From the NCBI RefSeq assembly GCF_001676155.1, contig NZ_LZEW01000001.1, positions 1,178,001-1,242,000 on the forward strand: a stretch of DNA of 64,000 bases, in the 5' to 3' direction. A model generated the notes under the pieces. It was not told the origin of the DNA, did not search any database, and saw nothing but the letters and a program-made list of their open reading frames with translations. This document shows positions 26,605 through 35,671 of the stretch, piece after piece. Position 1 is the first letter of the stretch; every line of letters starts with the position of its first letter. Both the position numbers and the translations under genes were made by a program. This DNA is from Morganella psychrotolerans (lineage in GTDB: Bacteria; Pseudomonadota; Gammaproteobacteria; Enterobacterales; Enterobacteriaceae).

Positions 26605-27687
26605 TTATTTTTTGGGAATGGACTGTATATCGTCAGGAGTCACTTCTTCCGGCCAGGCATGAATAACCGCTTTAATCAGTGTTGCCAGCGGGATAGCAAA
26701 GAATATTCCCCAGAATCCCCACAAGCCGCCAAAAATAATAATTGAGAGAATGATCACCAGCGGATGCAGATTAACGGCCTCTGAGAATAAAATCGGCACC
26801 AGAATATTACTATCCAGCCCCTGAACCACAAGGTAAGCAATAAACATTGTCCAGAAATCAGATGTTAGCCCCCACTGAAATAACCCGACCAACACCACCG
26901 GAACCGTGACAATGACCGCGCCCACATACGGAATAAGAACCGAAACCCCGACCAGCACCGCCAGCAACAGCGCATAATTCAGACCGACCACTGCAAACAC
27001 AATGTAAGTACAGACACCAACAATAATCATCTCTGTGACTTTGCCGCGGATATAGTTGGAGATCTGCTGATTCATCTCCTGCCAGACCTGACCGGCAAGG
27101 GAACGGTTACGTGGCAGAATACGCTGAAATCCGCGCAGCATCTGCTCTTTGTCTTTCAGTAAAAAGAAAATCATCAGCGGCACTAAAATCAGATAAATTG
27201 TCAGTGCCAGTAATCCCACCAGCGACGCCAGCGACATTTTCACCACTGAATCCCCGACTGAGAGCAGCTTACTGCGTGCATTGTCGAGGATCATATCCAT
27301 CAAACCCACATCCATTAATGCAGGGAAGCGATCCGGCAGTCCGCGGGCAAATTCGTTGAACCGGCTGAACATATTCGGCATATCCAGCAACAGGTTACGT
27401 CCCTGGCTCCAGACGGTTGGCGCAAGAATAAAGATAACCAGCACACTGATCCCGATAAACAGGCTCAGGATCAGGCCAATCCCCATTTTGCGCGGGCATC
27501 CCCGTTTTTCCAGCTGATGAATCGGCCACTCCAGCAGATAGGCAAGCACAATGGCTATCAGCAGCGGCGCTAAGATACCGCTGAAAAAATAAATAATTCC
27601 GAAACCTGCCAGCAAAATGACGGTCAAAGCTACTGCCTGGGGATCGGCAAACCGCCGTCGGTACCATTGTATGATTAAATCCAGCAC
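26605..27687 (-). CDS. perM: AI-2E-family inner membrane permease PerM
   Basis: The 360-residue protein is the intact PerM (YfgO) of the AI-2 exporter superfamily. It has seven to eight membrane spans, with conserved PYVGAVIVTVPVVLVGLFQWG and the C-terminal [21 protein letters not shown]. coli PerM is listed as a putative permease, with no firm substrate. It is divergent from bepA, as in E. coli. Its 3' end is duplicated at 24400-24686. Confidence 0.92.
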   Translation of the reverse strand: MLDLIIQWYRRRFADPQAVALTVILLAGFGIIYFFSGILAPLLIAIVLAYLLEWPIHQLEKRGCPRKMGIGLILSLFIGISVLVIFILAPTVWSQGRNLLLDMPNMFSRFNEFARGLPDRFPALMDVGLMDMILDNARSKLLSVGDSVVKMSLASLVGLLALTIYLILVPLMIFFLLKDKEQMLRGFQRILPRNRSLAGQVWQEMNQQISNYIRGKVTEMIIVGVCTYIVFAVVGLNYALLLAVLVGVSVLIPYVGAVIVTVPVVLVGLFQWGLTSDFWTMFIAYLVVQGLDSNILVPILFSEAVNLHPLVIILSIIIFGGLWGFWGIFFAIPLATLIKAVIHAWPEEVTPDDIQSIPKK

Positions 27688-27823
27688 TGTACTGCTCCTT
27701 GGCTTAGTGGCGTAAATCTGACAATTCCTGCCACCCGGGCAGTCTGTGTGAGGATTTTACTTGAGTGTTTGCTATGATACACGAATTATTACCAGTGATA
27801 ATTAACGGGGAAGACGTCATCCT

Positions 27824-29287
27824 ATGAATTCGTTTCTGAAAAAACCGTTAGCAGCCTTATTGGCTGTCATCCTGACATTACCGACGCTGCCTGTTGCGCA
27901 TGCCGCCATTGAGGATGCACTACCGGAAATCGGCACAACCGCCGGAGGCACACTCAGTATCGGGCAGGAAAACCTGATGGGCGATTTTTATCTGCGGATG
28001 ATACGCAGTAGCTCACCAATGGTCTATGATCCTGTTTTACTGCAATATGTTAACACCCTCGGGCAAAAATTAGTCTCCAACGCCGATGCGGTAAAAACCC
28101 CGTTTAATTTCTTTCTGATAGCCAATCCGAATATCAACGCCTTTGCCTTCTTCGGCGGCAATGTGGTGCTGCACACCTCACTGTTCCGCTACAGTCTGAC
28201 GGAAAGCGAGCTCGCCTCAGTAATGGCGCACGAAATTGCTCACGTAACCCAGCGCCACCTTGCCCGCATGATGGAAGATCAAAAAAATAAAGCCCCGCTG
28301 GCCTGGGCGGCAACACTTGGTTCAATTCTGCTGCTGATGACCGGAACGCCCGTCGGGGCGGCAGCGATGACATCAACAATGGCAGGAATTCAGCAAAATA
28401 TGATCAGTTTTACTCAGTCAAATGAGCAGGAAGCTGACCGTATCGGCATGGGAACGCTGAGCCGTTCCGGATTTGACCCGCAGGGGATGCCGGATTTCAT
28501 GACCATTATGGTGGATATGTCCCGCTACAGCTCCAAACCACCGGAAATGCTGTTAACTCACCCCCTGCCGGACAGCAGGCTTGCTGATGCGCGTAACCGT
28601 GCCAACCAGATGACCCGTAAAAATCCGCCGCAATCACTTGATTTTCTGCTCGCCCGCGCCCGGGCAATGAGTATGTACGGCGGACAGCCCCTGCGTAATG
28701 CCACCGATCAAATGATAGACAATTACAGCAAGGGCAACAGTAAAGAACAGATGGCCGCGGATTACGCGCGGGCAATTTTGCTGTACCGCGACAATAAATA
28801 TGATGCGGCCTCGCAAATTCTGACAAAACTTCTGGCGGCAGAGCCCAATAATGTCTGGTTTATTGATGTCATGACGGATGTCGATATCGGACTGAATAAA
28901 ACACAATCCGCCGTCACCCGGCTGGAAAATGCCATAAAGCGGGACCCGGGAAATCCGGTTTACCGGATTAACCTCGGCAATGCCTATATTCAGAATAAAC
29001 AGTATGATAAGGCAACAAAAATCCTGCGCAATTATACCTTTGATTATCCGTCTGACCCGAGCGGCTGGGATTTACTGGCAGAAGCAGGCGGTAAAGCCGG
29101 GCATCGCGCTGATGAACTCGCCGCCCGCGCGGAATACCAGAACTTAATGGGTGATTTTGACGGCTCTGTCCGCAGCCTGACCGAAGCCAGCCGCCAGACA
29201 AAGCTCAACAGTTATGACCAGGCGCGTTATGATGCGCGGATTGACCAAATCCGCCAGTTACAGATGCAATTCAAACAATTTAAATAA
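27824..29287 (+). CDS. bepA: Periplasmic metalloprotease/chaperone BepA
   Basis: BepA supports assembly of LptD and other outer-membrane proteins and degrades stalled ones, working with the BAM complex. The 487-residue precursor has a signal peptide (cleavage near AHA-A, about 26-28), an M48 peptidase domain with H136-E137-I-A-H140 at the same positions as in E. coli, and a C-terminal TPR domain (about 310-480). Located between perM and yfgD in the standard order. yfgD follows after 15 bp and is probably co-transcribed. Confidence 0.96.
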   Translation: MNSFLKKPLAALLAVILTLPTLPVAHAAIEDALPEIGTTAGGTLSIGQENLMGDFYLRMIRSSSPMVYDPVLLQYVNTLGQKLVSNADAVKTPFNFFLIANPNINAFAFFGGNVVLHTSLFRYSLTESELASVMAHEIAHVTQRHLARMMEDQKNKAPLAWAATLGSILLLMTGTPVGAAAMTSTMAGIQQNMISFTQSNEQEADRIGMGTLSRSGFDPQGMPDFMTIMVDMSRYSSKPPEMLLTHPLPDSRLADARNRANQMTRKNPPQSLDFLLARARAMSMYGGQPLRNATDQMIDNYSKGNSKEQMAADYARAILLYRDNKYDAASQILTKLLAAEPNNVWFIDVMTDVDIGLNKTQSAVTRLENAIKRDPGNPVYRINLGNAYIQNKQYDKATKILRNYTFDYPSDPSGWDLLAEAGGKAGHRADELAARAEYQNLMGDFDGSVRSLTEASRQTKLNSYDQARYDARIDQIRQLQMQFKQFK

Positions 29288-29302
29288 TCAATGAGGAAAA
29301 CC

Positions 29303-29659
29303 ATGACAGACACAGTCACCATCTGGCATAACCCGCGCTGCTCCAAGAGCCGCGAAACCCTCGCATTGCTGGAAGCGCACGGAGTAACACCTGCGGTGAT
29401 TCTCTATCTGGACACCGCCCCCTCTGTTGCAGAGATTAAAAACCTGCTTAAAAAGCTGACATTTGATGATGCCCGCCTGCTGATGCGTACCAAAGAAGCA
29501 ATTTACAGCGAATTGGGTCTGGCAGACGTCACGAGCCAGGATGCATTAATTCAGGCAATGCATGACAATCCGAAACTCATTGAGCGCCCTGTTGTCGTTA
29601 ACGGGAAGCTTGCCCGTTTGGGTCGCCCACCGGAGCAGGTGCTGGAAATTATTAACTAA
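29303..29659 (+). CDS. yfgD: ArsC-family protein YfgD
   Basis: The 118-residue product is closely similar to E. coli YfgD, an ArsC-type arsenate reductase relative. The N-terminal IWHNPRCSKSRETL carries the catalytic-type C13, and the C-terminal RPVVVNGK ... GRPPEQVLEII is conserved. I chose ATG 29303 with GAGGA upstream; an in-frame ATG at 29291 would add four residues. Arsenate reduction is inferred from the family. Terminated by a strong hairpin. Confidence 0.92.
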   Translation: MTDTVTIWHNPRCSKSRETLALLEAHGVTPAVILYLDTAPSVAEIKNLLKKLTFDDARLLMRTKEAIYSELGLADVTSQDALIQAMHDNPKLIERPVVVNGKLARLGRPPEQVLEIIN

Positions 29660-29669
29660 ACGGTTGTCC

Positions 29670-29695
29670 ATCCCCCGGCAATTATCCCGGGGGAT
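29670..29695 (+). terminator. yfgD terminator
   Basis: ATCCCCCGG pairs with CCGGGGGAT, then ATTTTC. It ends the bepA-yfgD transcript before TPS3. Confidence 0.8.
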
Positions 29696-29818
29696 ATTTT
29701 CTGATGCGCCGCATTCTCACAAAATCAATAATGTTCTTTTTATGAAATCGTTATTTATTTCTGATGATACATTTTGCTCAGTTAACACTGCTCAACAAAA
29801 TGATTAAAGGAATCAATC

Positions 29819-30370
29819 ATGAAAAAGACATTAGCTGCATTATCATTCATCTCAGTTGCTGCATTTTCTGCTCACTCTGTAGCAGGTCCGGGAGAAATGG
29901 AATATACCTACCGGAATGGCGAAAAAATACGTGTGGTAAGCCCGGATGCACAGACTTCACTGTTTGAAGATACGTCCGGAAAGCCCGTCTTAGAGATTAA
30001 CTCACCAAATAACCGTGGCATATCTCATAATATATTTGAAGAATATAATGTTGGACGTAAAGGTTTAACCATCATTAATAATGAAAATGCGGCCACCATT
30101 ATCAATGAAGTTATCGGCAATAAAGTCACCAATTTATGGGGAAATACCCACATCGCAGGAGGCAAAGCCAGCTTGCTGATTGTCAATCCGAACGGCGTAA
30201 ACTGCCACGGTTGCACCTCAACCGGTACAACAATTTATACTCACCGTAAAACGCTGCCTGTCCTGGTCAATTCATTGAATAAAAAGACAATATTCCGTGG
30301 TGTGATACCGGCGAAAGCATCAGACAGACTCACAGATATCCGCCATAATATTTCATTCTCAGCACCGTAA
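29819..30370 (+). CDS. TPS3: minimal TPS-domain exoprotein (183 aa)
   Basis: An uninterrupted gene, ATG preceded by AAAGGA. Signal peptide 1 to about 22, then the family N-terminus EYTYRNGEKI (28-37) and a TPS domain: YNVGRKG (76-82), IINEV (94-98), NPNGVNC (123-129) and a CHGC pair (129-132). The protein stops about 50 residues after the TPS core and has essentially no beta-helix, so it is little more than a secretion domain. It is more distant from TPS1/2 than these are from each other. It lies between yfgD and the ynb operon, without a TpsB gene. It may be truncated or a natural minimal form. Confidence 0.75.
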   Translation: MKKTLAALSFISVAAFSAHSVAGPGEMEYTYRNGEKIRVVSPDAQTSLFEDTSGKPVLEINSPNNRGISHNIFEEYNVGRKGLTIINNENAATIINEVIGNKVTNLWGNTHIAGGKASLLIVNPNGVNCHGCTSTGTTIYTHRKTLPVLVNSLNKKTIFRGVIPAKASDRLTDIRHNISFSAP

Positions 30371-30616
30371 TAACCACTATCCTGCTGCGGGTTATACCGC
30401 AGCAATGCTTCCCTTATCTGTTTATTTCCCCATCACATCCGTTTTCCGCCGGAAACTTTCCCTTCATCATACTGTCATACTTTTTATCATCACAATGAAC
30501 AGATGATTACGCCGCAGCGCAATAACTTAAGAAAACTCTTATTGTGACGATGCCGGAATCACGTATTGATATATACATAATTAATTCAAAATTATACGCG
30601 TCATCAGGGATAAAGA

Positions 30617-31246
30617 ATGACCATCTATGACTTAAAGCCGAAATTTCAGAGTCTGTTACGCCCCCTTGTTGTCCGGCTTTATGATGCCGGGGTAACGGCA
30701 AATCAGATTACGCTCTCGGCATTATGCCTTTGCGTTCTGACCGGCATTGTCCTGTTTCTCTTTCCTGTCCCGCCACTTTTTCTGCTGCTGCCTGTTGTTC
30801 TGTTTATCCGCATGGCGCTGAATGCCATCGACGGTATGCTGGCGCGTGAACATAATCAAAAAAGCCGTTTCGGGGCGATACTCAATGAGCTTGGTGATGT
30901 GATTTCTGATACCGCGCTGTATTTCCCGTTTGTTCTGCTGTTTCCCGCCTGCACAGGCTGGATATTGCTAATCCTCTTTTTATCCCTGCTGACAGAGTTT
31001 ATAGGTGTGCTGGCACAGACTATCGGCGCATCCCGCCGCTATGACGGTCCCGCAGGTAAAAGTGACCGCGCATTTGTATTTGGTGCGCTCGGGCTGTGGG
31101 CGGCTATTTTTCCGTTATCTCTCTCAGCGGCAGTATTTCCGGTGCTGTTTGCCATACTGTCCGCACTGTTATTTTATACCTGTTATAACCGTATCCGCCG
31201 TGCGTTGCAGGAATGTACGCAACAAGACGTATCTCAAAAGGACTGA
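30617..31246 (+). CDS. ynbA: CDP-alcohol phosphatidyltransferase, YnbA-like
   Basis: The 209-residue membrane protein has the CDP-alcohol phosphotransferase motif D-G-x-x-A-R-x8-G-x3-D-x3-D in NAIDGMLAREHNQKSRFGAI and the following LGDVISD. The family transfers a phosphatidyl group from a CDP-lipid to an alcohol. It resembles YnbA of the E. coli ynbABCD operon. Here it is followed by ynbC- and ynbD-like genes, but a ynbB-like CDP-lipid synthase is absent. The next start is 2 bp after its stop, so the genes form an operon. Confidence 0.85.
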   Translation: MTIYDLKPKFQSLLRPLVVRLYDAGVTANQITLSALCLCVLTGIVLFLFPVPPLFLLLPVVLFIRMALNAIDGMLAREHNQKSRFGAILNELGDVISDTALYFPFVLLFPACTGWILLILFLSLLTEFIGVLAQTIGASRRYDGPAGKSDRAFVFGALGLWAAIFPLSLSAAVFPVLFAILSALLFYTCYNRIRRALQECTQQDVSQKD

Positions 31247-31248
31247 TT

Positions 31249-33015
31249 ATGAGTTTATCTTCTGATTATCCAACTCAGCGCGAAAGCATTGAATCTCAAT
31301 TCAGTACCAGTGATCAACAGCGTTTATTTTTCCGTTACTGGCCATCTGCCACCGGTGAAAATAAAGCAATTGTGCTGTTTCACCGCGGACATGAGCATTC
31401 CGGGCGTGTCGCGCATCTGGCTGATGAACTGGATTTACCGGATTTTGCCGTCTTCGCCCCGGACGCCCGCGGGCACGGACGTAACGACGGTCCCAGAGGC
31501 TACAGCCCGTCAATGGGTACGTCCATAAATGATATCAATGAGTTTATTAAATTTATTTCAGCGGAATATGCCATTCCTGTCGAAAATATGATTGTGCTCG
31601 GGCAAAGCGTCGGCGCGGTTACCCTGACCGGCTGGGTGCATGATTTTGCGCCGAAAATTCGCGGGCTGGTACTGGCGTCCCCGGCGTTTAAAGTAAAACT
31701 GTATGTGCCGTTTGCCCGCAGCGGGCTGGCATTGATGCAGAAAATTCGCGGGCTGTTTTATGTCAATTCTTATGTAAAAGCCAAATTTCTGACTCATGAC
31801 CCGCAGCGCATCGCCTCTTTTGAGCGCGACCCGCTGATCACCCGCCCTATTGCCGTTAATATTCTGCTGGAGCTGTATAAAACCGCTGACCGCCTGGTCG
31901 CTGATGCCGCCGCGATTACCGTACCAACCCAACTGTTTATCTCCGGCAGTGACCATGTTGTGCATCACAAACCGCAATATCAGTTTTATGAGCGGCTCAA
32001 TACGCCAATCAAAGAGAAACACATTTTGCCGGGGTTTTATCACGATACCCTGGGTGAAAAAGATCGCCATATCCCGATTGCGGAGATCCGCCGTTTTATC
32101 ACCACTCTGTTTGCAGAGCCGCGTTATCAGCATGATTATTCTCATGAAGATGTCTGCAGTGCCGGGGCTGATGCCTACCGGGAATTACAGGCACCGCTGC
32201 CGGATTATTGTCCGAAGAATCTGGGCTATAAATTACTGAGCAAAGCGATGTCCACGCTCGGCAAGGCCTCAGAAGGTGTCAGTATCGGTTATGACAAAGG
32301 ATTTGATTCCGGCTCGACACTGGATTATGTCTATCGCAACCAGGCGCAGGGAAAAGGTATTTTCGGGCGCATTGTTGACCGGCAATATCTGAACAGTATC
32401 GGCTGGCAGGGAATTCGTCAGCGCAAAGTGAATATTGAAAAAATTCTGCGCCGCACGATCCGGGCATTACAGGAAAGCGGAACACCGGTACGGATAATGG
32501 ATATCGCCGCAGGTCAGGGTCGCTATATTTTTGATGCTATCAATGATTACAGTAAGATAGAGTCTGTTTTGCTGCGTGATTACAGCACCGTGAATGTCGA
32601 ACAGGGACGGCTTCAGATTAAAGAGCGATTCCTGGAAGACAAAATCCGTTTTGAGGAAGGCAATGCCTTTGATACCGCCGATCTCGCCGCTGTCACACCA
32701 AAACCAACGCTCGGCGTGGTGAGCGGACTGTATGAATTATTCCCTGATAACAATTTGTTACGTGATTCTCTTGCCGGGCTGGCACAGGCAATTGAGAGTG
32801 GCGGCTATCTGGTTTATACCTGCCAGCCATGGCATCCGCAGGTTGAAATGATTGCCCGCGTACTGCCGAGCCATCAGGGCGGTAAAGCATGGGTGATGCG
32901 CTGCCGCAGTCAGGGTGAGATGGATGAACTGGTTGATAAAGCAGGATTTGAGAAACTGGATCAGCTTATTGATAACTGGGGAATATTCAGTGTCTCTGTG
33001 GCAAAACGCCGCTGA
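31249..33015 (+). CDS. ynbC: Alpha/beta hydrolase-methyltransferase fusion, YnbC-like
   Basis: From ATG 31249 (AAAAGGA upstream) the product is 588 residues. The N-terminal half is an alpha/beta hydrolase: HRGHEHSGR oxyanion region, PDARGHGRND, nucleophile serine in VLGQSVGAV and a late histidine in GFYHDTLGEKDRH. The C-terminal half (about 385-588) is a class I SAM-dependent methyltransferase with IMDIAAGQGRYIFDAI as motif I. E. coli YnbC has the same fusion. A role in remodelling a lipid head group made by YnbA is plausible but unproven. Confidence 0.85.
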   Translation: MSLSSDYPTQRESIESQFSTSDQQRLFFRYWPSATGENKAIVLFHRGHEHSGRVAHLADELDLPDFAVFAPDARGHGRNDGPRGYSPSMGTSINDINEFIKFISAEYAIPVENMIVLGQSVGAVTLTGWVHDFAPKIRGLVLASPAFKVKLYVPFARSGLALMQKIRGLFYVNSYVKAKFLTHDPQRIASFERDPLITRPIAVNILLELYKTADRLVADAAAITVPTQLFISGSDHVVHHKPQYQFYERLNTPIKEKHILPGFYHDTLGEKDRHIPIAEIRRFITTLFAEPRYQHDYSHEDVCSAGADAYRELQAPLPDYCPKNLGYKLLSKAMSTLGKASEGVSIGYDKGFDSGSTLDYVYRNQAQGKGIFGRIVDRQYLNSIGWQGIRQRKVNIEKILRRTIRALQESGTPVRIMDIAAGQGRYIFDAINDYSKIESVLLRDYSTVNVEQGRLQIKERFLEDKIRFEEGNAFDTADLAAVTPKPTLGVVSGLYELFPDNNLLRDSLAGLAQAIESGGYLVYTCQPWHPQVEMIARVLPSHQGGKAWVMRCRSQGEMDELVDKAGFEKLDQLIDNWGIFSVSVAKRR

Positions 33016-33063
33016 CAGTAATAATAATTAAGGTGCGCATCAGTGCGCACCGCTTATTTTTCG

Positions 33064-33102
33064 CGGACTGACATACTATATTTTCACGGACTGACATACT
33101 AT
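33064..33102. repeat. Two 16-bp direct repeats before the ynbD-like gene
   Basis: CGGACTGACATACTAT occurs at 33064-33079 and again at 33087-33102; the second copy contains the AT of the start codon. No convincing ribosome-binding site is seen between them. Confidence 0.7.
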
Positions 33103-34441
33103 GGCTGATGTAGCGGATATACCTGCTCCGGTGTTTACTTCCCGCCGGAAACGGTGGGGAGCGGCCCTGCTCTGGCTGCTGTTTCTGGCACCGTTTTTTT
33201 TCCTGACATACGGACAGGTTAACAGTTATACAGCAACACTGCCGGATGTGCCCTCTCTTGCTTTCGGCTGGGAGCACCATATCCCTTTCCTGCCGTGGAC
33301 CATTATTCCGTACTGGAGCATTGATCTCTTTTACGGGCTGTCACTGTTTATCTGCACCACGCTGCGCGAGCAGTTTATTCACGGACTGCGGCTGATAGCT
33401 GCCTCTCTGGCGGCCTGCGCCGGTTTTCTGCTGTTTCCGCTGAAATTCAGTTTTCCCCGCCCACAAACAGACGGCTCTGCCGGCTGGATGTTTGATCAGC
33501 TGGAGATGTTTGACCTGCCGTTTAACCAGGCCCCATCTTTGCACATTATTTTGCTGTGGCTGCTTTGGCTGCGTTTCCGTGCGCATGTACCGCAAAAATG
33601 GCAGTGGTTTCTGCATCTGTGGTCCGCACTTATCCTGATCTCTGTCCTGACCACCTGGCAGCATCATTTTATTGATGTTATTACCGGCGGTGCAGTCGGT
33701 GTACTGATCAGTTATCTGCTGCCGGTTAATACACAGTGGCAATGGCGCACCCACCGTATTCGCCGGGGTTATCAGTTAGCAGCGCGATACGGGACAGGCG
33801 GACTGCTGCTTGCCACTGCCGCCGCTGTTATTGGTGGTCAGGGCTGGTGGCTGTTATGGCCCGCACTGGCCTTTTTATGTGTGGCAGCAGGCTATTGCGG
33901 TGCCGGAACCTCTGTCTTTCAGAAAGATAGAAACGGGCAGATTTCCCCGTCTGCCGCCGTGCTGTTACTGCCTTATCGCCTTCTGGCGCTAATCAGCTAT
34001 TATTGGTATGCGCATCAGTGCCGCCATACCAGTGTGGTAAATGCGCATATCGCGCTGGGAGGATACCCGCAAGCACCGTTGTCCGCTGCCGCCGTTCTGG
34101 ATATGACCGGTGAATTTCCCCGCAGCCGTTATGCTAAAGATCTGGCTTATCATTGCCAGCCGCAGTTGGATCTTTTCCCGCTGACAGAAGAAGAGATTGA
34201 ATCCGCAGTGTATCATCTGACCAGGCTTGCGCAGTCCGGTCAGGTTTATGTTCACTGTAAGCTGGGTTACACCCGCAGCAGTACAGTGGTGGTTGCGTGG
34301 CTGATGAGACAGGGAATGGCGGAGAGCCTGCAACAGGCGCTGGCGTTAGTCAGACAAGCACGCCCGCAGATTGTACTGCGGGAACCAACCCTTGCCGCAC
34401 TAACCCGCTGGGCAGCCCGTTACGGAAATAAAAATGAATAA
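33101..34441 (+). CDS. ynbD: PAP2-dual-specificity phosphatase fusion, YnbD-like
   Basis: The 446-residue protein has an N-terminal integral-membrane part with PAP2-like lipid phosphatase elements (FNQAPSLHIILLW and TWQHHFIDVITGG). The C-terminal cytosolic cysteine-phosphatase domain carries the signature H-C-x5-R-S in VYVHCKLGYTRSSTV. E. coli YnbD has the same layout. Together with YnbA and YnbC it suggests synthesis and trimming of an unusual phospholipid. The start at 33101 lacks a good ribosome-binding site. The downstream gene overlaps its stop codon by 8 bp. Confidence 0.82.
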   Translation: MADVADIPAPVFTSRRKRWGAALLWLLFLAPFFFLTYGQVNSYTATLPDVPSLAFGWEHHIPFLPWTIIPYWSIDLFYGLSLFICTTLREQFIHGLRLIAASLAACAGFLLFPLKFSFPRPQTDGSAGWMFDQLEMFDLPFNQAPSLHIILLWLLWLRFRAHVPQKWQWFLHLWSALILISVLTTWQHHFIDVITGGAVGVLISYLLPVNTQWQWRTHRIRRGYQLAARYGTGGLLLATAAAVIGGQGWWLLWPALAFLCVAAGYCGAGTSVFQKDRNGQISPSAAVLLLPYRLLALISYYWYAHQCRHTSVVNAHIALGGYPQAPLSAAAVLDMTGEFPRSRYAKDLAYHCQPQLDLFPLTEEEIESAVYHLTRLAQSGQVYVHCKLGYTRSSTVVVAWLMRQGMAESLQQALALVRQARPQIVLREPTLAALTRWAARYGNKNE

Positions 34442-34826
34442 TATAACGTATGATAATCAGGTAATTGTTATTTTTACGGCGGGCTGGCGTTATCTGGCGG
34501 GGCTTTCATGTCTGGCGTTTCTCTTCCAGTTTATGCTGTATATCTCCGGGTTTTCCGGTGAATATCAGATGGCGGCAGGAATTGTGTTTTTTCTGTGCGC
34601 CAACTATTTTATCTTCCGGCTGTGGCTGGATCACAACTTGTTCCGCCACCTTGCAAAAACAAAAGAAAACAGTGCCTTTGACGACACACTGACAACCCTG
34701 TTCCCCGGCAGAGCGCAACATACATCCTACGCACAGCGTCTGACCGGCACAAAGCGCCTGTTTCAGCAGGGTGCGTTGTGTATGGTGATTCAGTGGGGAG
34801 TCGCTGTTATTACGCTGATGAACTGA
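34434..34826 (+). CDS. Small membrane protein of unknown function, fourth gene of the ynb operon
   Basis: The 130-residue product has two hydrophobic segments near the N-terminus (about 18-35 and 45-62) and a third at the C-terminus (about 113-128), with a charged cytosolic loop between them. It overlaps ynbD by 8 bp, so it is translated with it. I do not recognise the family and recall no equivalent in the E. coli operon. Involvement in the same lipid pathway is inferred from the position only. Confidence 0.65.
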   Translation: MNNITYDNQVIVIFTAGWRYLAGLSCLAFLFQFMLYISGFSGEYQMAAGIVFFLCANYFIFRLWLDHNLFRHLAKTKENSAFDDTLTTLFPGRAQHTSYAQRLTGTKRLFQQGALCMVIQWGVAVITLMN

Positions 34827-34840
34827 GATCAGACAGCGTA

Positions 34841-34966
34841 TATACCCAACGTCATTCAGGATGCAGGAAGGCGGCAAGCTCCGATTGCCGGGGAGCATAC
34901 ATAAGTATGTGACCCGGCTATCCTCGTTCCGCCAACGCACCTGCAGTTTGAATGAATAAGGGTATA
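34841..34966 (+). repeat. Palindromic intergenic repeat, copy R8 (full length)
   Basis: A 126-bp copy in + orientation, TATACCCAACGTCATTCAGG to GAATGAATAAGGGTATA, filling almost the whole gap between the convergent ynb operon and hda. Its end lies 3 bp from the hda stop codon. Confidence 0.9.
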
Positions 34967-34969
34967 TAA

Positions 34970-35671
34970 CTACAGGCGCAGGGTATCTTTCACAAAGGGA
35001 ATAGTCAGCTTGCGCTGTGCCACAATCGAGGCATGATCGAGCCGGTCGAGCATGTCAAACAAGGTGCGCATCTGGCGATCAAGGCGTTTTAAAATAAAGC
35101 GGCCGACATCTTCCGGTAATTCAAATCCGCGCAGCTTTGCCCGCAACTGTAATGCCTGAATTTTTTCATCATCGCTCAGCGGGTGGAGCTTGTAAATCTG
35201 TCCCCAGTCAAGGCGCGAGGCAAGATCAGGCAGTTGTAACGGGATCTGGCGCGGCGGGCGGTCACCGGTGATAAGCAAACAGGTTTTGCCGGTTTCAAGA
35301 ATACGGTTATAGAGATTAAATACCGCCATTTCCCACTCTTCATCACCCGCAATGCACTCAATATTATCAATACAGACCAGTGACAGATGCTCCATGCCAT
35401 CCAGCACTTCAGGCACAAACCAGGCGCGTTTATCTAAAGGGACATAACCGACCGCACTGTTTTTGGAAGACGCGTGGGCACAGGCTGCGTGCAGTAAATG
35501 ACTTTTTCCCCCGCCATCCCGTGACCAGAAATAAAGGTAGCTGCCATGCGGCTGATCGATAGCCGTCTGAATCGCAGATAACAGCGACGCATTTTCTCCT
35601 GCATAGAAACTGGTGAACGTTTCATCATCAGGGAGAGAGAGTGGTAGTGAAAGCTGAGACGGCGTGTTCAG
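34970..35671 (-). CDS. hda: Regulatory inactivation of DnaA protein Hda (CTG start)
   Basis: Hda, bound to the DNA sliding clamp, stimulates ATP hydrolysis by DnaA and so prevents re-initiation of replication. Starting at the CTG codon 35671, with GAGGT 4 bases upstream, gives 233 residues beginning [10 protein letters not shown] after fMet, the length and start of E. coli Hda, which also uses CTG. The clamp-binding motif QLSLPL is at 6-11, Walker A DGGGKS near 52-57, then the AAA+ sensor region (ITGDRPPRQ) and the arginine-finger region. A TTG five codons upstream is an alternative but lacks a ribosome-binding site. Confidence 0.93.
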   Translation of the reverse strand: MNTPSQLSLPLSLPDDETFTSFYAGENASLLSAIQTAIDQPHGSYLYFWSRDGGGKSHLLHAACAHASSKNSAVGYVPLDKRAWFVPEVLDGMEHLSLVCIDNIECIAGDEEWEMAVFNLYNRILETGKTCLLITGDRPPRQIPLQLPDLASRLDWGQIYKLHPLSDDEKIQALQLRAKLRGFELPEDVGRFILKRLDRQMRTLFDMLDRLDHASIVAQRKLTIPFVKDTLRL

